A stretch of DNA of 57,773 nt from Paludibacteraceae bacterium (GTDB lineage Bacteria > Bacteroidota > Bacteroidia > Bacteroidales > Paludibacteraceae): contig CAJOMJ010000004.1 of assembly GCA_905235505.1 (NCBI GenBank), forward strand, positions 1 through 57,773, given 5' to 3'. Below the pieces are notes generated by a model. It was given only the letters and a program-made list of their open reading frames with translations. It searched no databases and was not told the DNA's origin. The position numbers and the translations under genes were made by a program. Numbering within the stretch: position 1 is the stretch's first letter; each line of letters begins with the position of its first letter. This document shows, in pieces, positions 45,494 to 54,217 of the stretch.

Positions 45494-46741
45494 ATGATAA
45501 AGAAACTATCTGCTCTCCTTATAGTGCTGCTTTCCTTGGCTGCATGCGTGCCGAATGAAGACCACGGCAGACCTGATGCCGCTATGCATAGAAGCACCAA
45601 ACGCGGCGTGTCCTTTGATTTCTATCGACTGGATGACGCAATGCTCCTATCGCCCTACATCTGCTGGTTCTACAACTGGGGACCGGACTTTAGGGTTACT
45701 GAACTTGATAATTGGTTCGGCTTGGATAATGTTGTTTTCATACCTATGGCATGGAACGGAGGGTTCGATGAGAAAAGAATCCGCTCCTATGTCCTTACTC
45801 ATCCCTCATGCCAATATCTCTTGGCATACAATGAGCCTAACCTGACAGATCAGGCTCGTATGACACCAGCACAAGCTGCCGACAACTGGCCCCGCCTGAA
45901 AGCATTGGCGGACGAGTTGCAACTGAAGATAGTATCTCCCGCCATGAACTACGGTACATTGGCAGGGTATCATGACCCGATAAAATGGCTTGACGAGTTC
46001 TTCCAGTTGGTTCCGGTTTCCGATGTGGATGCAATTGCAATACATTGCTATATGGCATCTCCCTCTGCATTGAGTAATTATGTCGAGAAATTTCGTAAGT
46101 ATGGCAAACCTGTGTGGCTGACCGAGTTCTGCGCATGGGACCCTGTGCCGGGTAATGTCGAGACACAACTCTCTTATATGTGCACTGCGCTCAACTACTT
46201 GGAGCAGTCCGACCTCGTAGAACGATATGCGTGGTTCATCCCTCGTGCTGCAGGTAAAGTGGATAGCGCACCGTATATGCAGTTGCTTACCCACACCTCT
46301 CCGTCCCGACTGACTGAGGCAGGATCTATCTATGCCGGATTGTCCGCATTCGACCGCTCTGTATGGTTGGATGCATCCAAAGAGATATCTTCCAAAGACT
46401 ATGTGGCACTGAGTGAGAATGGTATTCAGTTGCGCCTTTCCCCTGATTCTGATGCACTTATGATAAAGAACCTGAGTGATAATCAGTGGCTGGAGTATCA
46501 AGTCTATATACCCGCAGGAAACACGCAGCTGGAATTGTGTTTTGCCTCTCCTGTAAGCTGCTCATTGGTATATTATATCGACGGGAAGATAGCCGGCTTT
46601 GCAGAAACAGAGCGCTCAGGCAGCGACATGTCCGAGTGGAAAGTGTGGTCTGTACCTGCTTCGTTGCCCTCGGGAAGACATAAACTGAGAATCATGTTAG
46701 GACGTGGTTCACTTAATCTGAAATGGATAAAGATAAGTTAG
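45494..46741 (+). CDS. GH128-like (glycosyl hydrolase catalytic core) lipoprotein
   Basis: 415 aa from the ATG at 45494 (a start 7 codons upstream overlaps the GH16 end). Lipobox SLAAC. TIM-barrel with RGVSFDFY, YLLAYNEPNL (candidate acid/base Glu after Asn) and KPVWLTEFCAWDP (candidate nucleophile Glu), the arrangement of Glyco_hydro_cc/GH128 endo-beta-1,3-glucanases. A C-terminal ~120-residue beta-sandwich (YQVYIPAGNTQLELCF...) looks like a carbohydrate-binding module. GH128 is best known from fungi and plants, so its presence here is notable. Confidence 0.75.
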   Translation: MIKKLSALLIVLLSLAACVPNEDHGRPDAAMHRSTKRGVSFDFYRLDDAMLLSPYICWFYNWGPDFRVTELDNWFGLDNVVFIPMAWNGGFDEKRIRSYVLTHPSCQYLLAYNEPNLTDQARMTPAQAADNWPRLKALADELQLKIVSPAMNYGTLAGYHDPIKWLDEFFQLVPVSDVDAIAIHCYMASPSALSNYVEKFRKYGKPVWLTEFCAWDPVPGNVETQLSYMCTALNYLEQSDLVERYAWFIPRAAGKVDSAPYMQLLTHTSPSRLTEAGSIYAGLSAFDRSVWLDASKEISSKDYVALSENGIQLRLSPDSDALMIKNLSDNQWLEYQVYIPAGNTQLELCFASPVSCSLVYYIDGKIAGFAETERSGSDMSEWKVWSVPASLPSGRHKLRIMLGRGSLNLKWIKIS

Positions 46742-46742
46742 G

Positions 46743-48236
46743 ATGAGAAAATCTATATTACTTTCACTTGTCTTCATGACTGCTGCATGCTTGCATGCTC
46801 AAGTAGTAGTGGACGATTTTGAGAATACTACTAACGAGTGGGGTGCAGTGGCATGTTCGGCAGAGATCCGGGCTAATGAGCAGAAAAGCGGTATCAATCT
46901 GTCGGACAAGGTGCTGTATGTATTGCGCGTCCCGGGTTGTGACAACTGGGCAGGTGCAATGCTGAAACCCTATGCACAGAAAGGATATAAGTATCTTCAT
47001 GCCTACATGTACCGCAACAATACAAACAAACCCAACCTGAAAGTGTCGGACTCAAATGCAAAGGATTTGGAGCCGATAACAACCATGGTCGCCAACCAAT
47101 GGCAGGATGTGGTATGGGACATAAGTGCATACGAGACCTCCGGCATAGAGTTCGTCTTCTTCATGGTGGATAGAACCAACATATCCGGCGATGCATGGAT
47201 GCTAATAGACGAAGTGTGCCTCAGTAACGATGCAACCCCGCGTACTACGGTTGTAGAGGGCAAGCCGGAGCCCGTGGTAAATCCGGCAGGAGATTATCAG
47301 TTGGTATGGTCCGACGAGTTCAACGGCACCACCCTTGACCCTGATATATGGAACATTGAGGTGAACGGCGACGGGGGAGGAAACCACGAACTGCAGTATT
47401 ATTGTGAGAAGGCAGTCTCGGTAGGCAAAGAGCCTAAGAGCGGCAATCAGTGTCTTGTGCTGACTGCAACCAAAGAAGAATACGACGGCGGGCACTGCAC
47501 CTCAGGGCGGGTGAACACTTTGGGCAAGGTGTATTTTACGCACGGTAAAGTGGATGCAAGTATCTGTTTCCCGAATACTGCCAATGGTCTGTGGCCCGCC
47601 TTCTGGATGATGGGCAATGACTTCTCACAGGTAGGTTGGCCGCAATGCGGAGAAACCGACATCATTGAGATGGGGCATGTGAATGGTATAAACCGAAGCG
47701 TGCAAGGGCAGTACTTCAACGGCGCAAGTCATTATGGAGCTGCATGGGATGTATGCGAACATAAATCCCAGGACCATACTGCACCATATAGTCTCCAAGA
47801 TGGAGAGTTCCACCTTATTACCTGCATCTGGACCGACGAGAAAGTGAGTATGTACTATGACCTTGACAAGAACCCGTCCCGTGCGCCGTATTATAGCTTG
47901 TCACTGAAAGGCAATTCCGCAGCCGACTACTTCCACAAACCCAACTTCATTATCTTCAATCTCGCTGTGGGAGGCGACTTCCCCGGTATATGGGACATAA
48001 ACGGCATAACTGCATTGTCCGCCGGCTCACGCTCTATGTATATTGACTATATAAGAATCTATCAGCAGGGTGTAGAGGGCGAGACATTCACCGGAAAGAC
48101 ACCGCAGAATACCGGATTGGAGCAGACCGCAGCAGAGGTGGAGAGTCGCACAGTTAAGAAAATCATGCGAAACGGACAGATACAGATTGTCCGCGGAGAC
48201 AATATATTTACTATCACAGGTCAGAGAATAAGATGA
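46743..48236 (+). CDS. GH16 beta-glucanase with N-terminal binding module and C-terminal tail
   Basis: 497 aa. Signal peptide (MRKSILLSLVFMTAACLHAQ), no lipobox used. Residues about 22-165 form a jelly-roll module (carbohydrate-binding-like); the GH16 domain follows (YQLVWSDEFNGTTLDPDIWN) with E304, D306 and E309 in CGETDIIEMGH. The last ~45 residues (KIMRNGQIQIVRGDNIFTI) resemble the C-terminal tails of type IX-secreted or surface-exported Bacteroidales proteins. It starts 1 bp after the GH128-like stop and overlaps the next GH16 by 4 nt. Confidence 0.9.
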   Translation: MRKSILLSLVFMTAACLHAQVVVDDFENTTNEWGAVACSAEIRANEQKSGINLSDKVLYVLRVPGCDNWAGAMLKPYAQKGYKYLHAYMYRNNTNKPNLKVSDSNAKDLEPITTMVANQWQDVVWDISAYETSGIEFVFFMVDRTNISGDAWMLIDEVCLSNDATPRTTVVEGKPEPVVNPAGDYQLVWSDEFNGTTLDPDIWNIEVNGDGGGNHELQYYCEKAVSVGKEPKSGNQCLVLTATKEEYDGGHCTSGRVNTLGKVYFTHGKVDASICFPNTANGLWPAFWMMGNDFSQVGWPQCGETDIIEMGHVNGINRSVQGQYFNGASHYGAAWDVCEHKSQDHTAPYSLQDGEFHLITCIWTDEKVSMYYDLDKNPSRAPYYSLSLKGNSAADYFHKPNFIIFNLAVGGDFPGIWDINGITALSAGSRSMYIDYIRIYQQGVEGETFTGKTPQNTGLEQTAAEVESRTVKKIMRNGQIQIVRGDNIFTITGQRIR

Positions 48237-49246
48237 TGAAAAAGAAACATTACGTATTTGCGCTGGTGTCGCTATTGTTTATCTCTTGTGGCTCGCATAG
48301 CGGTTCACAAGGCGGGTGGACACTTGTATGGGAAGACAACTTCAACGCTGCAGCACTCGATACTGCGTTTTGGAATGTGGAGGATAATGCCCGTGGGGGC
48401 GGCAATGCTGAATTGCAATACTATTCACCCGCTAATGTGACAATCGAGCGTCACCCCGTCTCAGGCGAGAACTGTCTGGTACTGAACGCCAAGCGGGAGG
48501 ATTATACCTTCCAAACCGCTGACGGGCAAACGGGTATGCGCCCATGCACCTCGGCAAGGCTCAACACGCAGGACAAGATGACGGTCTGCTATGGCAAGAT
48601 AGAGGCGCGTATTGCTTTCCCCGATACAAAAGACGGCTTGTGGCCTGCCTTCTGGATGCTGGGTAATAACCTCGCTACTGACCTTGGAGATAACGACGAT
48701 ATCGACAAACAGGCGGCAGAACTTGAGAAACAGGGCAGGGTGGTATGGCCCAAATGCGGAGAGATAGACATCTGCGAGATGGGAGATGCTGATGGTATAG
48801 AGGCTGGCAAGCAAGACCGCTATTTCAACGGAGCGGCACATTGGGGAGAGTCGTTCAATAACGGTGAATACCCCAACACAGCTGGTGTCTATATCGCAGA
48901 CTATGCCGTTCAGGGCAGTTTCCACTTGTTTACCGTCGTCTGGACTGAGGACTCGCTTGCCATGTATCTTGACATGGACAAGTATCCCGATGCAAAGCCG
49001 TATTTCCAACTGTCACTCCGTAACAAGCAGATAAACGAGCCCGGGCATTATTTCAATCATCCTTTCTACCTCGTGCTTAACCTCTCGGTAGGCGGTTTCT
49101 TCCCGGGTATGCCTGCACAAGAGAAATATCCGTTGGTGATTACAGGCGATGACCCGTCGTTCCAGAGCGTGACGGCACTGCCTGCCGACGGTACTCCCGT
49201 GAAGATGTATGTGGATTACATAAGAATATACCAAGCAAACAAATAA
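48233..49246 (+). CDS. GH16 beta-glucanase lipoprotein
   Basis: 337 aa. Short lipoprotein signal (LLFISCG, Cys 19); a single GH16 domain, WTLVWEDNFNAAALDTAFWN, with E177, D179 and E182 in CGEIDICEMGD. An insert rich in Asp/Lys/Glu (about 148-172) precedes the active site. Third GH16 of the locus; the three probably differ in chain position or location. The ATG overlaps the previous gene (ATGATGA). Confidence 0.92.
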   Translation: MMKKKHYVFALVSLLFISCGSHSGSQGGWTLVWEDNFNAAALDTAFWNVEDNARGGGNAELQYYSPANVTIERHPVSGENCLVLNAKREDYTFQTADGQTGMRPCTSARLNTQDKMTVCYGKIEARIAFPDTKDGLWPAFWMLGNNLATDLGDNDDIDKQAAELEKQGRVVWPKCGEIDICEMGDADGIEAGKQDRYFNGAAHWGESFNNGEYPNTAGVYIADYAVQGSFHLFTVVWTEDSLAMYLDMDKYPDAKPYFQLSLRNKQINEPGHYFNHPFYLVLNLSVGGFFPGMPAQEKYPLVITGDDPSFQSVTALPADGTPVKMYVDYIRIYQANK

Positions 49247-49250
49247 TATT

Positions 49251-50714
49251 ATGGCACAAGATACTACAATGAAACTCTCTGTACGTGAGAAGTTGGGTTA
49301 CAGCTTCGGTGACACCGCGTCGCACTTTGTGTGGGACATGGTTAACTTCTGGCTGATATTCTATTATACCGATATCCTCGGTATCAGTCCTGCATGGTCA
49401 ACCACAATAGCCATACTCGGCACTATAATGGACGCAGTCATGGACCCCGTGGTAGGCATCTGGGCAGACCGTACTAACACGCGTTGGGGCAAGTTCCGCC
49501 CGTTCCTGTTGTTTGGCTGTGTGCCGTTTGCATTGTTTGCTTTTCTCGCCTTCTATGGTCCTGACTTGCAGGGTGATGCACTGATAGGTTATATATTGCC
49601 CATGTTCGTTTGTCTGAGGGTGATTTATGCTATAGTGAACATACCGTATTCGTCGCTTGGTGCAGTTATGACCGATGACTCCATAGAGCGTGCCGGTCTC
49701 AACTCCTACAGGTTTGTTGCAGCCAACATCGGACAACTCATAGTGTCGGGCTTGGCACTGTATATTGTATATTACCTCGGTTCTAATGCTACCGGAATGG
49801 ACTATTCCATCATGGTGGCGGACGCAGAGCGCAAGGCGTTTGTGGAGATGAGTGCAGAGAACGCTGCCCTTGTCAAATCGTCGTATATCATAGGTTTCCG
49901 CTACCTTGTAGGCATATTCGGTTGCATAGGTGTAGTGCTCTTCCTGATTACCTTCTTCTCTACCAAAGAGCGTGTGCAGCCTGCTCAGCGACAGGATTCA
50001 CATCTCGGTCGCGACTTCAAGTATCTCTTCAAGAACCGTCCGTGGGTAGTGCTCACTCTGGTGGGAATAGTGTCGTTCATAATGTTCGCAATACAGAACA
50101 TATCCGCAACCTACTATTTCAAGTATTATCTCGGTGCTGAGTCCAAGGCACAACTGTTCAATATGTTCGGCACTATAGCACTCATAATAGCCATACCCCT
50201 CACCAAGCCGCTTGTGAAGCGGTTCGGGGCAAAGCAGTTGTATATAGTATGTTCGCTCTTGTCCGGCTTCTTCTTCTGCCTGCTGTATTTTGCGGGTACC
50301 AACTTCGTGTTGGTTAATCTGTTCAACTGCTTGGGTAAGATAGCCTACGCACCTGCCATCTCTCTCTTGTGGACTATGCTGGCAGATGCTGCTGACTATG
50401 GCGAGTGGAAATTTGAGCGGCGTACCACGGGTCTTTGTCTCTCGGCGGCAGTGTTCGCACAGAAGATAGGCTGGTCGATAGGTGCAGCGATATTCGGAGC
50501 TATAATGTCGTCGGTAGGTTACAACGCAGAGCTGATGACAATGACAGAGATACAGAACACTCCCGCTATCATGTCGAGCATACACTTGTTGTTCGGTATA
50601 GTGCCGGGCGTGTTGTATGCATCGTGTGCTATATTCCTCTTGTTCTATAATCTTGACAACAAGACAATGGCACAGATGAAGCAGGAACTCAGTGAGAGAA
50701 GGGGAGAGGAATAA
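49251..50714 (+). CDS. GPH-family sugar:cation symporter (MFS)
   Basis: 487 aa, 12 TM segments. Begins VREKLGYSFGDTASHFVWDMV, the GPH (glycoside-pentoside-hexuronide) signature, with DPVVGIWADRTNTRWGKFRP in the first loop and PYSSLGAVMTDD after TM4, both hallmarks. Inner-membrane import of glucose or short beta-glucan oligosaccharides. Placed directly before the phosphorylase, which would act on the imported sugar. Confidence 0.92.
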   Translation: MAQDTTMKLSVREKLGYSFGDTASHFVWDMVNFWLIFYYTDILGISPAWSTTIAILGTIMDAVMDPVVGIWADRTNTRWGKFRPFLLFGCVPFALFAFLAFYGPDLQGDALIGYILPMFVCLRVIYAIVNIPYSSLGAVMTDDSIERAGLNSYRFVAANIGQLIVSGLALYIVYYLGSNATGMDYSIMVADAERKAFVEMSAENAALVKSSYIIGFRYLVGIFGCIGVVLFLITFFSTKERVQPAQRQDSHLGRDFKYLFKNRPWVVLTLVGIVSFIMFAIQNISATYYFKYYLGAESKAQLFNMFGTIALIIAIPLTKPLVKRFGAKQLYIVCSLLSGFFFCLLYFAGTNFVLVNLFNCLGKIAYAPAISLLWTMLADAADYGEWKFERRTTGLCLSAAVFAQKIGWSIGAAIFGAIMSSVGYNAELMTMTEIQNTPAIMSSIHLLFGIVPGVLYASCAIFLLFYNLDNKTMAQMKQELSERRGEE

Positions 50715-50737
50715 CCAAGCGAAGATATATAAGAACT

Positions 50738-53700
50738 ATGGCTATCTATTCAGGAGAAAACATAATCAGGAGCAAGAGCAATCAGCCTTCAGGTAGGTTT
50801 GTTCAGATTGACGGTGAGCAGTGGTACGAGATAGAGAACTACGACTGCATGCAGCCCTTCTTTATCTCTCTTGCCAGCGATACTGACTTGTGGATGTATC
50901 TCGCCTCTACAGGCGGACTGACGGCAGGCAGACAGTCGCCGGAGAAGGCTCTGTTCCCTTACTATACCGACGACAAGATAACAGAGCAATACGAGCAGAC
51001 CGGACCCAAGACTATATTTAGACTGCACCGCTTGGCAGGTGCCGATCAAGTTGCGGAAGACTCAGTCACCTGTCTCTGGGAACCGTTTAGCGAGAGGCAG
51101 GCCGGTGTATATGAGATAAAGCGGAGCATAGCAAAGTCAGTGGTTGGCAATAAGATTATGTTCACCGAAGAGAACCTGACTCTCCGTATGCGCTTCTCGT
51201 ATCAATGGGCACCGGCAGGTGTGTATGGCTGGGTGCGCAAGGCTGTGCTTGAGAACACCGACGGTGTTGATGTACAGGTGGAACTGTTGGATGGTCTGCA
51301 GAACGTGCTGCCTGCCGGAGTGGAGAGAAAGACGCAGAACGAGTTCTCCACACTGGTTGACGGATACAAGAAGACCGAAGTGGTTTATTGTGGCGGATAC
51401 AATTCAGAGACCTCTGTACCAACCAAGCAGGGCAATGCAATGGCATTGTTCCGCATGGAGGCGATATTGGTTGACAGGGCGGAACCGAGCGAGTCGCTCA
51501 GGTGCAACACTGTCTATAGTATAGGTCTCTCGGGTGCGGAGTTCATGGCAAGCAGCCGTCAGCTTGACGCCTTCCGAAGAGGAGAGAGTGTACATGCAGA
51601 AGACGAGTCGAAGGGCGTGCGGGGTGCTATGTTTGCCCATGCTGTTTTTGCGTTGGCAGGCAAGCAGACTAAGACTTGGTATTTCGTGGCTGACACAGGC
51701 AAAGATGCTGTTAGTGTGCGCCGTCTCCTGCACTTCGCGGCTCAGGACGATGCTGCTCCGCAGATAGAGAACGCTATCGCCCGCAGCACCGAGACACTCC
51801 AACAGATAGTGGCGCAGAACGACGGAGTGCAACATACGGCTGACGAGTACAACGATGCCAGACACTTTGCCAATACGCTCTTCAACACTATGCGTGGCGG
51901 TTATTATCTTGACAACTACAATATCGACCGCGAAGCATTCAGCAAGCATGTAGCTCTGTTCAACAAGAACTTGGCGGCAAAGCACCGGGCCTTCCTCCAG
52001 TCTCTTCCTCCCGTCATTAACTATCAGCAGTTGCTCAATTTGGTCGCAGCGCAGAACGACAACCAGTTGGTGCGCCTCACCTATGAGTATCTGCCCATCA
52101 CTTTCGGGCGCAGACACGGAGACCCGAGCCGCCCGTGGAACCTGTTCAACATACGCGTGCAGGACGACAATGGCAAGTCTATCGTCTCCTATCAGGGCAA
52201 CTGGCGCGACATCTTCCAAAACTGGGAGGCGCTGTCCGTTTCCTACCCGGGCTACGTCAATGGTATCATAGCCAAGTTCCTGAATGCCACCACGGTTGAC
52301 GGCTATAATCCGTACAAGGTTACATCCGAGGGTATCGACTGGGAAGTCATAGAACCTGAAAACCCGTGGTCGAACATAGGTTATTGGGGCGACCATCAGA
52401 TTATCTATCTGCTGAAACTGCTTGAACTCAGTTGGCAGCACAACCCCGAAGCACTGCGTTCGCTGCTCGGAAAACGGCAGTTTGCCTTTGCCAATGTGCC
52501 ATACAGGTTCAAGTCCTACAACGAGATAGTGGCAGACCCGAAGAACACAATATGGTTCGACGATGACCTTCACAAGCATATCAATGCACTTATACCCGTC
52601 TATGGCGAGGACGCACGTCTTGTGCTTGACAAAACCGGAGAAGTGCTTCTCACCACCTTCGAGGACAAACTGTTCATCACCCTTCTTGCCAAGTTGTCTA
52701 ACTTCGTGCCCGACGCAGGTATATGGATGAACACCTTGCGTCCCGAGTGGAACGATGCCAACAATGCTTTGGTAGGTTATGGCGCATCTATGGTAACACT
52801 CTGCTATATGCGCCGTTATGTTAGTTTCCTGAAGCAGTTCCTGAAGGGGCCTCTCTGTCTGAATCTTGACACTGCCAAACTTCTGTACGACATAGAGGTG
52901 CAGATCACTTCCTATTGCTCTCAGCAGGAAGCGGGGCAGCCGTCGTCAAGACTCAAGTTCACCGACGGCGTAGGCAAAGCCGCTGAGGCTTATCGTACAA
53001 AAGCATACAAAGGTATTGCTACTCAAACCGCTGAACTCAAAGAGCAGGACTATCAGCAGATACTTGACGACATACTCTCTATGATTGACCGGTCAATACG
53101 TGCCAACAAGCGTGCTGACGGGCTGTACAACGCATACAACCTCATACAGTTCAAGCACACCGATGATGCACAATCAGGCGGGTACGGACTGATTGAGGTC
53201 ACTCCTCTGTACCCGATGTTGGAGGGTCAGGTGGCTGTGCTGACTTCCGGCGCTCTCTCTGCAGAACAGGCTGCCGACCTGCTTGACGCAATGCGTCGCT
53301 CCGACCTATACAGAGCCGACCAGCGCAGCTATATGCTCTATCCTGCACGCAAGCGCCGCTCTTTCCTTGAGCAGAACAACATTCCCGAAGAGGCAAAACA
53401 ACTTCCTGCCGTGCAACACCTGCTCGCCTTCCCCTCACAGCAGATTATCCTGCAAGACGAAGACGGCGGCTTGCACTTCAACGGCGGATTCAACAATGCC
53501 GGTTTCCTGCATCGCGCTATAGAGAGTTTCAATAAGCAGCAGAGTGCAAAAGGCATGAATGGTATCTCAAATGAGGACAGTCGGCAGTTGCTTGACCTCT
53601 ACGAAGATATATTCAACCATAAAGCCTTCACGGGGCGCAGTGGCACCTTCTACAAGTACGAGGGACTGGGTTGCATCTATTGGCACATGGTGAGCAAACT

Positions 53701-54211
53701 GCTGCTCGCCGTGGGAGAGAATATAAGTTCGGCGGAAAGTGCTATAGGTTTGTCAAGTTCTGCAGGTCCCAGTCTGGAGCGACTCAAAGACCATTATAGA
53801 GAGATACGTGAGGGACTTGGTTCCCACAAGCAGCCGCAGGAATACGGTTCTTTCCCCTTCGACCCTTACTCGCATACGCCCTCTATGTCAGGCGTTCAGC
53901 AACCCGGTATGACAGGGCAGGTGAAAGAAGACATACTGAACCGCTTCTTCGAACTCGGTGTGCAGGTGAGCGACGGCGAGTTGCATATCATGCCGCAGAT
54001 GCTGACCGGCAGCGACTTCGTGAACGGAGAACTGAGTTTCACCTACTGCCACGTACCATTCTTATACAGGCTGGGAGAGAAACACGGGATAGAAGTCGTA
54101 GGTGCCGGTTCTGTCATATTCAGCACTGACGGATACGTGTTGCCCGCAGAACAGGCGGCTCATATCTTCGCCCGCGACGGACAGATAAAACAAGTAATAG
54201 TAACAATGTAA
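50738..54211 (+). CDS. GH94/GH149-type glucan phosphorylase, probably beta-1,3-oligoglucan phosphorylase
   Basis: 1157 aa, cytoplasmic (no signal). N-terminal beta-sandwich (about 1-300), helical linker, (alpha/alpha)6 barrel (about 340-1050, GDPSRPWNLFNI and WSNIGYWGDHQIIYLLKLLE) and a C-terminal jelly roll, the clan GH-Q phosphorylase plan. Typical GH94 cellobiose phosphorylases are about 800 aa; this size together with a beta-1,3-glucan locus fits GH149. Phosphorolysis yields alpha-glucose 1-phosphate and a shortened oligosaccharide, sparing ATP. GH94 laminaribiose phosphorylase is the main alternative. Confidence 0.75.
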   Translation: MAIYSGENIIRSKSNQPSGRFVQIDGEQWYEIENYDCMQPFFISLASDTDLWMYLASTGGLTAGRQSPEKALFPYYTDDKITEQYEQTGPKTIFRLHRLAGADQVAEDSVTCLWEPFSERQAGVYEIKRSIAKSVVGNKIMFTEENLTLRMRFSYQWAPAGVYGWVRKAVLENTDGVDVQVELLDGLQNVLPAGVERKTQNEFSTLVDGYKKTEVVYCGGYNSETSVPTKQGNAMALFRMEAILVDRAEPSESLRCNTVYSIGLSGAEFMASSRQLDAFRRGESVHAEDESKGVRGAMFAHAVFALAGKQTKTWYFVADTGKDAVSVRRLLHFAAQDDAAPQIENAIARSTETLQQIVAQNDGVQHTADEYNDARHFANTLFNTMRGGYYLDNYNIDREAFSKHVALFNKNLAAKHRAFLQSLPPVINYQQLLNLVAAQNDNQLVRLTYEYLPITFGRRHGDPSRPWNLFNIRVQDDNGKSIVSYQGNWRDIFQNWEALSVSYPGYVNGIIAKFLNATTVDGYNPYKVTSEGIDWEVIEPENPWSNIGYWGDHQIIYLLKLLELSWQHNPEALRSLLGKRQFAFANVPYRFKSYNEIVADPKNTIWFDDDLHKHINALIPVYGEDARLVLDKTGEVLLTTFEDKLFITLLAKLSNFVPDAGIWMNTLRPEWNDANNALVGYGASMVTLCYMRRYVSFLKQFLKGPLCLNLDTAKLLYDIEVQITSYCSQQEAGQPSSRLKFTDGVGKAAEAYRTKAYKGIATQTAELKEQDYQQILDDILSMIDRSIRANKRADGLYNAYNLIQFKHTDDAQSGGYGLIEVTPLYPMLEGQVAVLTSGALSAEQAADLLDAMRRSDLYRADQRSYMLYPARKRRSFLEQNNIPEEAKQLPAVQHLLAFPSQQIILQDEDGGLHFNGGFNNAGFLHRAIESFNKQQSAKGMNGISNEDSRQLLDLYEDIFNHKAFTGRSGTFYKYEGLGCIYWHMVSKLLLAVGENISSAESAIGLSSSAGPSLERLKDHYREIREGLGSHKQPQEYGSFPFDPYSHTPSMSGVQQPGMTGQVKEDILNRFFELGVQVSDGELHIMPQMLTGSDFVNGELSFTYCHVPFLYRLGEKHGIEVVGAGSVIFSTDGYVLPAEQAAHIFARDGQIKQVIVTM

Positions 54212-54217
54212 CACAAT

